Assembly: GCA_002340095.1 (NCBI GenBank)
Contig: DDKS01000059.1
Coordinates: 1 to 6,926 of the forward strand
Direction of reading: 5' to 3'
Source of the DNA: Betaproteobacteria bacterium UBA2592
Lineage (GTDB): Bacteria > Pseudomonadota > Gammaproteobacteria > Burkholderiales > Rhodocyclaceae
Length of the DNA stretch: 6,926 nucleotides
Within the stretch, counting starts at the first letter, position 1, and the number at the start of each line of letters is the position of its first letter. A model generated the notes under the pieces. It searched no databases and was not told where the DNA came from. It saw only the letters and a list, made by a program, of their open reading frames with translations. Shown one piece after another: positions 1-4,684 of the stretch. The position numbers and the translations under genes were made by a program.

Positions 1-159
1 AAACCTCAGTTAAACCACAGAGGCACAGAGACGCCGAGGAAAAACAAAGACTTGTCCTGGAGGGCCTGGTCACTTTCTGGGTGTGCGTGGAAGAAAATGC
101 AAGCCACTGTTTTTTTGAAGCTCTCTGTGTCTTTGTGTCTCTGTGGTGAGGTTTTTAGG
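1..159. repeat. Imperfect inverted repeat, CCACAGAG type
   Basis: Two arms face each other. The left arm (15-39) and the reverse complement of the right arm (122-146) agree at 20 of 25 positions. Both share the core CCACAGAG, then CACA, AGAC and GAG. Outside the core, AAACCTCA at 1-8 is repeated in inverted form at 148-155; the left arm has six extra bases (GTTAAA, 9-14) between this block and the core. About 80 bases of unrelated, less GC-rich sequence separate the arms. From memory, similar CCACAGAG/CACAGAG repeats are scattered in many environmental bacterial genomes and often give rise to spurious short protein annotations containing 'TETQRHRE'. The element may continue left of the window. 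Whether it is mobile or only a structural repeat cannot be told from one copy. Confidence 0.7.
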
Positions 160-166
160 TTCATTG

Positions 167-303
167 CTCCCCCCTCTGATACAACGCATGGGCCGGTCGA
201 TTATTCCAGAAGCACGATGACAGTGCGACGCCCCCCGGTCGCCAAACACCCAAGCAAAACCACAGGGTGGCGGCACCGATCCTCAAGGGCGCCTGGCATA
301 CCT
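167..303. other. Intergenic region downstream of exbD
   Basis: This stretch lies between the end of exbD and the inverted repeat. Apart from the two small hairpins just after the exbD stop, I see no supported gene, promoter or RNA. A 68-codon minus-strand open frame crosses it (70-276) but ends inside the repeat and shows no recognisable domain, so it is not called. Confidence 0.5.
256..293 (-). terminator. Possible weak terminator after exbD
   Basis: Read on the minus strand after the exbD stop, there is first a six-pair stem (288-293 with 272-277, one G-U pair, ten-base loop). A short hairpin CCAC-CCT-GTGG (260-270) then runs directly into TTTT (256-259). The second stem is only four to five pairs and the T-run is short, so this is at best a weak rho-independent terminator. 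Its place about 33 bases after the last gene of the operon supports the role. Confidence 0.35.
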
Positions 304-726
304 TCAGGGTTTGGGCTCCGGCTGGGTGAGGAAACCGATGCGGTTCAGATTGGCGGATTGGGCCGCCGCCATCACCCGGGCCAGGTGCCGATAGGGAGTC
401 TCGGCGTCGGCCCGGATGCGGATTTCCGGCTGGGGTTGGCGCTGGGCCGCATCCATCAGGGTGGCCTGCAGGTGGGTGGGGGAAAGGGGGTTCTCGTTCC
501 AGAACAGGCTGCCGTCGGCCCGGACCCCGAGTTCCACCACCTGTGCCGGGCTGGGCAGGGGGGCGGCACTGACCTGGGGCAGATTCACCGGGATGCCTTG
601 AACCAGCAAGGGTGCGGTGAGGATGAACACCACCAGCAGCACCAGCATCACGTCCACCAGGGGAGTGGTGTTGATTTCGGCGTTGAGCCGGGGGACGCCT
701 TCCCCTTCGAAGCTGCCGAAACTCAT
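304..726 (-). CDS. exbD: ExbD, TonB-system proton channel subunit
   Basis: This 140-residue protein is the normal ExbD length. It is an inner-membrane protein with a short cytoplasmic N-terminus, one transmembrane helix (about 22-43) and a periplasmic domain. The helix starts with NTTPLVDVMLVLL, which places the essential proton-path aspartate at Asp25, the same number as in E. coli ExbD. With ExbB it forms the proton-driven motor that energises TonB. The start ATG lies one base after the exbB stop (TGAGATG), with GGGAG six bases upstream inside the exbB end, so translation is probably coupled. It is the last gene of the operon. TolR is the main alternative, but the neighbouring tonB, exbB and receptor gene favour ExbD. 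Confidence 0.93.
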   Translation of the reverse strand: MSFGSFEGEGVPRLNAEINTTPLVDVMLVLLVVFILTAPLLVQGIPVNLPQVSAAPLPSPAQVVELGVRADGSLFWNENPLSPTHLQATLMDAAQRQPQPEIRIRADAETPYRHLARVMAAAQSANLNRIGFLTQPEPKP

Positions 727-727
727 C

Positions 728-1423
728 TCAGGCTCCCACCCCCCGGGGGCGCCGGGGTTCCGAGGGGTTCCAGGCTTCGCCAGCCGTGGCGCTGGCGTGC
801 AGGTCGTGGGCGAAGCCGTCGGCGGCGGCCATCAGGATACGGTTGGCCCGGTTCAGGAAGTTGTAGGCGAGCACGGCGGGAATGGCCACGAACAGACCGG
901 CGGCGGTCATCACCAGGGCTTCGCCCACGGGGCCGGCCACCACGTCCAGTTGCACCGAGCTGGCCCGGGAGATGCCCAGCAGGGCGTGGTAGATGCCCCA
1001 GACCGTGCCGAACAGGCCCACGAAGGGCGCGACGGCGGCGGTGGAGGCCAGCAGGGTCAGGCCGCTTTCCAGGTACATGGTGATCTCCGTCAGCCCCTGG
1101 CGCAGGCTGCGGGTGAGCTGGCCGGAATGGTCGAAGCCGGGCCGGCGGGCGGCGGGGCCCAGCTCCAGGGTGGCAGCGGAGAGGGGAGCCAGCAGGCGGC
1201 CGCAGGGGCTGGCCTGTAATAACTGGTGTCCGGTTTCCAGGCTGGGAGCGCTCCAGAAGCGGGACAGGGCCGTGGGCAGGCAGCGGCGCAGGCGCCAGAC
1301 ATCCCAGCCCCGGCTGAGGATGACGCCCCAACTGGCGATGGACATGAAGAGCAGGACCAGGGCCACGGCCCGGCCGATAGGGTCGGTGCTGTTCCAGAGG
1401 TGGACGAGTTCCAGGGTTTGCAT
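728..1423 (-). CDS. exbB: ExbB, MotA/TolQ/ExbB proton channel protein
   Basis: This 231-residue inner-membrane protein forms, with ExbD, the proton channel that powers TonB. Three membrane helices are visible: about 17-37, 121-148 and 169-190. The family signature VAPFVGLFGTVWGI (131-144) opens the second helix region, and GEALVMTAAGLFVAIPAVLAYN (167-188, split as GEALVMTAAG and LFVAIPAVLAYN) is the typical third helix. The cytoplasmic region between helices 1 and 2 holds the usual 'LESGLTLLASTA' entry at 118-129. The C-terminal tail (about 215-231) is rich in Pro and Arg and is not part of the conserved fold. The reading frame is open further upstream, but the ATG at 1421-1423 fits the family N-terminus and sits two bases after the tonB stop. 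Its ribosome-binding site is weak (GGAAAA), consistent with coupling to tonB. Confidence 0.93.
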   Translation of the reverse strand: MQTLELVHLWNSTDPIGRAVALVLLFMSIASWGVILSRGWDVWRLRRCLPTALSRFWSAPSLETGHQLLQASPCGRLLAPLSAATLELGPAARRPGFDHSGQLTRSLRQGLTEITMYLESGLTLLASTAAVAPFVGLFGTVWGIYHALLGISRASSVQLDVVAGPVGEALVMTAAGLFVAIPAVLAYNFLNRANRILMAAADGFAHDLHASATAGEAWNPSEPRRPRGVGA

Positions 1424-1425
1424 GG

Positions 1426-2115
1426 TCAGTTTTCCAGTTTGAAGGTGATGGGAACCAGAACGGCGGCGGCCACCGGGGTGTCGCCCCGCTGGGCGGGCAC
1501 GAAGCGCCAGGTCCGGACGGTGTTGAGAGCAGCCTCGTCCAGGCTGTCGTGGCCGCTGCTCTGGGCTATCTGTACCTGTTCGGCCAGGCCGGCGGCGCTG
1601 ACCTGGACCTTGAGCAGCACCTTGCCCTCCACCCCCCGGCGGCGGGCCAGCAGGGGATAGGGAGGCTTGGGGTTGTGCAGGTAGGCGGCATCGAAGCGGG
1701 GGGCGCTCACGGAGGCCGTCTGGACGCCGCCGGTTTCGGTCGGGCTGGTGTTGGAGGAAGCGGCAGGTGCGGTAGCCGCTGGGGAGGCGGTTGTGGCTGC
1801 CGTGGGGGCCGGGCTTGCTGTCGGGGTGGGAGTCTGCACCCGCTCGGGCGCTGGTTTTTGCGCTGCCACAGGTTTGCTGGGGGTGGGAACGGACCGGGGC
1901 ACGCTTGTTTGGGGAGCCGGGGGCGGGAGTTCTGCCCGGGCGGCAGGGGCCGGGCGGTCGGGGACCAGGGACACCATGACCGGCAGGGGTTCCGGCCGGG
2001 GCGCCGGCTCCCCCCTGCCCCGCCAAAGCAAGCCGCCGGCCAGCCCCAGGTGCAGGGCCAGGGCCAGCAGCAGGAAACGGGGCGGGATACCCGGCCGGAT
2101 CGGTACTTGCCTCAC
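1426..2115 (-). CDS. tonB: TonB energy transducer
   Basis: This 229-residue protein carries energy from ExbB/ExbD to outer-membrane receptors. It has a single N-terminal anchor (about 13-31) with His22 in the helix, matching the conserved TonB histidine; the serine of the usual SxxxH pattern is replaced by Ala18. A long Pro/Ala/Thr-rich linker (about 36-135) spans the periplasm, followed by a C-terminal TonB domain (about 143-229) with the Tyr-Pro pair at 153-154 and RTWRFVPA at 201-208. I choose the GTG at 2113-2115: it overlaps the previous gene's stop as GTGA, has GGGAGG six bases upstream (2122-2127) and puts the membrane helix in the right place. The same frame is open up to 2787, but that extension is a shadow of the preceding gene. 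Confidence 0.92.
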   Translation of the reverse strand: MRQVPIRPGIPPRFLLLALALHLGLAGGLLWRGRGEPAPRPEPLPVMVSLVPDRPAPAARAELPPPAPQTSVPRSVPTPSKPVAAQKPAPERVQTPTPTASPAPTAATTASPAATAPAASSNTSPTETGGVQTASVSAPRFDAAYLHNPKPPYPLLARRRGVEGKVLLKVQVSAAGLAEQVQIAQSSGHDSLDEAALNTVRTWRFVPAQRGDTPVAAAVLVPITFKLEN

Positions 2116-2825
2116 AGCCAGCCTCCCGCCGCCAGGCCCTGCAGCCACTGGCGCAGCCCCAGGGCGGCCAGGATGACCGCGCCCAGAAAGCGCAGCCAGC
2201 GGCCGTTTTGTTCCGTGCGCAGTCTTTCCCCCATCTTGCCCAGCAGGGGCAGCAGAACCAAGAGCGGGGAGAGGGCCGCGCCGAGGCCGAAAAAGAGGCC
2301 CTGCACCGCCCCGGGCGCCGCCTGCCCGGCCTGGGCGCAGATGGCCAGCAGGGAGGCAAGGGGGGCACAGGGCACGAGACTGAGGGAAAAGCCCACGGCA
2401 AAGGGAGCCGTGCTTTCGTACCAGGGCAGGCTCCGGGTGCGGGGGTGGAACGGCACCGGGGTGCTGGCGGGCAGAGGCTGCCGGCGGGCCAGGGCACAGG
2501 GCTTGTGGCCCGGGCTGTCCCCCAGCAGCCAGAGGGCGGCAGCCAGGGAGGCGCTGCCGATCAGCAGGTGCCCCAGGCCCCGGTTCAGCAAGGCGCTGAG
2601 CTGCTGCCCCGCCAGGGCCGCCAGGGTGCCCAGCAGGGTATAGGCAGCGATACGGCCACCGATGAAGCCGGCCGCATCCCGCAGGGGATTCCCCTGCCCC
2701 CCGGCCCGGGCCACCATCCAGGTGCCCATGAAGGGCAGGCAGGTGGCCGTGCAGGCCGTGAGGCCCATGCTGGCCCCCAGGACCCACACGGCAAGCAGCC
2801 CGGAAGGGGAAAGGGGCTCAGCCAT
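2112..2825 (-). CDS. SafE/CcdA-like membrane protein with Cys pairs
   Basis: This 237-residue protein has six predicted membrane helices (about 9-37, 51-80, 84-102, 137-167, 175-200, 210-231) in two halves separated by a hydrophilic loop (103-135). Helix 1 carries ACTATCLPF (Cys25 and Cys29, a CxxxC pair followed by Pro), and helix 4 carries LVPCAPL (Cys153), with Cys163 further on. These correspond to the HCxGMCG and LPCG motifs of the SafE/COG2836 family, which is related to the CcdA/DsbD membrane domain. Such proteins move thiol electrons or metals across the inner membrane; database names such as 'sulfite exporter TauE/SafE' should not be taken as function. The ATG at 2823-2825 overlaps the previous gene by eight bases and has GTGGAG upstream. 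Role here is inferred: either thiol/electron transfer to the periplasm or a metal permease. Confidence 0.8.
   Translation of the reverse strand: MAEPLSPSGLLAVWVLGASMGLTACTATCLPFMGTWMVARAGGQGNPLRDAAGFIGGRIAAYTLLGTLAALAGQQLSALLNRGLGHLLIGSASLAAALWLLGDSPGHKPCALARRQPLPASTPVPFHPRTRSLPWYESTAPFAVGFSLSLVPCAPLASLLAICAQAGQAAPGAVQGLFFGLGAALSPLLVLLPLLGKMGERLRTEQNGRWLRFLGAVILAALGLRQWLQGLAAGGWL
2122..2127 (-). promoter_or_regulatory. Ribosome-binding site fixing the tonB GTG start
   Basis: GGGAGG on the minus strand lies six bases before the GTG at 2115, inside the end of the preceding gene. It decides the start against much longer in-frame alternatives. Confidence 0.75.
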
Positions 2826-3861
2826 GGCCCGGCTCCACGAATTTCACCCGGGACTGCACCGGGCGGGTTTCCCCGTTCGGCTTTTCTCCTTGCACCCGGC
2901 GCTTGTAGTAGGCCCGGCTGGAACGGAACAGGGCCAGGGGCCCGAACTTCAAGGCGATCACCCCGTCCTCGGGACAGTATTCGGCGCAGCGGCCGCACAG
3001 GGTGCAGTCTTCGGTGAAGGCCTTGCTGCCGTGTGCCTGGCTGATGGCCTCGATATCCATGGGACAGGCTTCCGAGCAGACCCGGCATTTGCCGCATTTG
3101 TCGTGCTGGCGTTTCACCAGCCGCAGCAGACCGATCTTCTGGAACAGGGCGTTCCAGGCCAGCAGCGGGCAGATGCGGCAGAAGGGCTGGCGCAGGGCGA
3201 GAGCAGCCACCAGGGTGAAGCCGAGCAGGGTGTTGGCCACGGCGCCCAGGGCGAATTCCAGGGTGGAATCCGTTTTGAGGGCTGTCTGTTCTGTATCCGC
3301 CGTGAGCAGGGTGGTGGCGATGCGGGAGGGGCAGACCTGGCACCAGGCGTCGCCGGTGCTGTGGGGGGTGAGCCCCAGGCCGGCCATCAGGGGCAGGGCC
3401 AGCACCAGGATCACCAGCAGCAGCCACTTCACCGGCCGGGCCTTGGCCGCCTGGCCCGCCTCCAGCCGCCGGACCGGCAGCCCCAGGCGCCGCCCGAGGC
3501 GGAAGACCAGTTCCTGCAGGGTGCCCAGGGGGCAGACCCAGCCGCAGAAGGCCTTGTTGAGGACCACGAAGAAGGCCAGGAAGGTGAGCAGGGTAAACAG
3601 GAGCGGCAGCAGGATCTGGAAGGAAAACTGCTGGGCCGCCACCAGCCCCTCGCCGACCCGGTGGTGCAGCTGGTGCTGCAGGGGGATCAGCATGCAGTAG
3701 GCCCCGTTCTGCTTGTCGTAGGCGCAGGACAGGGCGGGCAGGGTGCCGCTGATCTTCTCGGCGGCGTAATAGCCCACCACCTGGCTGCCCCAGACGGTGA
3801 GGAACAGCATCAGGAGCTGCACGGCCAGGCGTAGCCGCCCCAGGGTCATGGTGTTCAGCAT
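2818..3861 (-). CDS. NapH/FtrD-like membrane 4Fe-4S electron-transfer protein
   Basis: This 347-residue polytopic protein has four membrane helices (about 10-31, 81-103, 145-163, 203-225). It carries membrane-edge motifs FCGWVCP (Cys106, Cys110) and FCRICP (Cys228, Cys231), as in NapH/NosR/RdxA proteins. A further CQVCP (Cys174, Cys177) lies between helices 3 and 4. The C-terminal domain has two classic 4Fe-4S ferredoxin motifs: Cys256/259/262/266 and Cys286/289/292/296. The family passes electrons across the inner membrane between quinols or ferredoxin-like sites and periplasmic partners. In FtrABCD-type iron uptake a similar protein (FtrD) accompanies the transporter. The first periplasmic loop has Cys46, Cys56, His63, His66 and His67. 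The ATG at 3859-3861 is fixed by a perfect AAGGAGG seven bases upstream; it overlaps the previous gene by seven bases. Substrate and partner are unknown. Confidence 0.85.
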   Translation of the reverse strand: MLNTMTLGRLRLAVQLLMLFLTVWGSQVVGYYAAEKISGTLPALSCAYDKQNGAYCMLIPLQHQLHHRVGEGLVAAQQFSFQILLPLLFTLLTFLAFFVVLNKAFCGWVCPLGTLQELVFRLGRRLGLPVRRLEAGQAAKARPVKWLLLVILVLALPLMAGLGLTPHSTGDAWCQVCPSRIATTLLTADTEQTALKTDSTLEFALGAVANTLLGFTLVAALALRQPFCRICPLLAWNALFQKIGLLRLVKRQHDKCGKCRVCSEACPMDIEAISQAHGSKAFTEDCTLCGRCAEYCPEDGVIALKFGPLALFRSSRAYYKRRVQGEKPNGETRPVQSRVKFVEPGHG

Positions 3862-4676
3862 GATCCGCCCTCCTTCTGCTCCTTGCGGCGGCGCAGCAGG
3901 GGCAGGGCCAGTACCCCGCCCAGGGCGAGGAAACCGGCACCCGCCGCCAGATCGCGGCCACTCATGGGGTCGAGGCTGTAGGCCAGGTTGAAGCTGGTCT
4001 GGTAGCGGCGCCCTGCTGCCTCATGCTCCACCCTCAGCACGAAGGGGGTCATGGGGTGCCGGTGCCCGTCCCCGGCTTTTGCCTCTGCAGGCCAGTCGTC
4101 CGGGAAGGGCAGGCGCACCCGCCCTGCTCCGTCGCTCAGGAAGGCTGCGTGGCTGCCGTTCCGGCTCATGAAATGCAGGGTGGCATTGGCCAGGGGCTGG
4201 CCCTGGAAACGGATCAGAAAATCCCATTCCTGGCCGCTGCGGTACTGCCAGTGTTCCCGGGGCAGGGGCTGGGGCACGATTTCCAGCTCGCTCTTGGGCT
4301 GTTCCAGCATGGCCGTGGGGGCCGGGCCGGGATTGCCGAAGTAGCGCACGCTGCTGGCGATGCGGACCTGTTCCGGGCTTTCTTCCCGGGCCTGGAGCCA
4401 GTGGTAGTTGCCCAGGGGGCCGGCCGTCAGTTCGGCCCCGCCCTCCTGGAGCGGCAGGGTGCGCACCGGGCCTTCCGGCGGGTAGACGCGGATTTCGTCG
4501 GCGTTGAGGCCCGAGAGGCGCAGCCGGGCCCGGCTGCGTTCCTGGCGGTCGGCCTGGACCTGGATCAGGGGCAGGTCGGTCCAGGGGCCGCTTTCCCAGG
4601 CCGGACCGTGGGGGTGCTGGGCCAGCCCCGGCAGGGCCAGGCTGCCCAGCAGGGCAAGGGTGATCGTTCTTTTCAT
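3855..4676 (-). CDS. DUF4198 periplasmic protein, C-terminal membrane anchor
   Basis: This 273-residue protein has a signal peptide (about 1-19, cleavage after LPGLA) so the mature chain begins near QHPHG, with His21 and His23 close to the new N-terminus. The middle and C-terminal part fits DUF4198 (NikM/COG5266-like): LEIVPQP at 131-137, then an Ig-like stretch with FQGQPLANATLHF (157-169), SDGAGRVRLPFPDDW (181-195) and a His-containing GDGHRHP (202-208). It ends with a membrane helix (about 242-262) and a positive RRRK, so the domain should face the periplasm and be tethered to the inner membrane. Relatives are linked to nickel/cobalt and other metal uptake and often sit beside TonB-dependent receptors. 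The start is eight bases after the receptor stop, with GAGG seven bases upstream. A metal-binding or relay role is inferred from family and neighbours. Confidence 0.8.
   Translation of the reverse strand: MKRTITLALLGSLALPGLAQHPHGPAWESGPWTDLPLIQVQADRQERSRARLRLSGLNADEIRVYPPEGPVRTLPLQEGGAELTAGPLGNYHWLQAREESPEQVRIASSVRYFGNPGPAPTAMLEQPKSELEIVPQPLPREHWQYRSGQEWDFLIRFQGQPLANATLHFMSRNGSHAAFLSDGAGRVRLPFPDDWPAEAKAGDGHRHPMTPFVLRVEHEAAGRRYQTSFNLAYSLDPMSGRDLAAGAGFLALGGVLALPLLRRRKEQKEGGSC
3869..3875 (-). promoter_or_regulatory. Strong Shine-Dalgarno of the iron-sulfur gene
   Basis: AAGGAGG on the minus strand lies seven bases before the ATG at 3861, inside the end of the DUF4198 gene. It selects this ATG over the one four codons later (3847-3849) and is the strongest ribosome-binding site in the operon. 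Confidence 0.8.
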
Positions 4677-4684
4677 GGCCGGCC

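Noticed and set aside
70..276. 68-codon minus-strand frame containing TETQRHRE
   Set aside because: Its C-terminal half is encoded by one repeat arm, a known source of spurious annotations, and it has no domain or clear ribosome-binding site.
1424..2497. N-terminal extension of the ExbB frame
   Set aside because: It overlaps tonB and the SafE-like gene and has Pro/Arg-rich nonsense; ExbB homology begins right at the ATG at 1423.
2116..2787. N-terminal extension of the TonB frame upstream of the GTG
   Set aside because: The extra residues are Gly/Pro/Ala-rich, come before a normal TonB anchor and lie entirely over the SafE-like gene; the GTG has a good ribosome-binding site and a GTGA overlap.
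2585..3961. 458-codon minus-strand frame over the Fe-S gene
   Set aside because: It is out of frame with the Fe-S protein, which has five cysteine motifs in order; the alternative shows only Arg/Pro/Ala-rich sequence.
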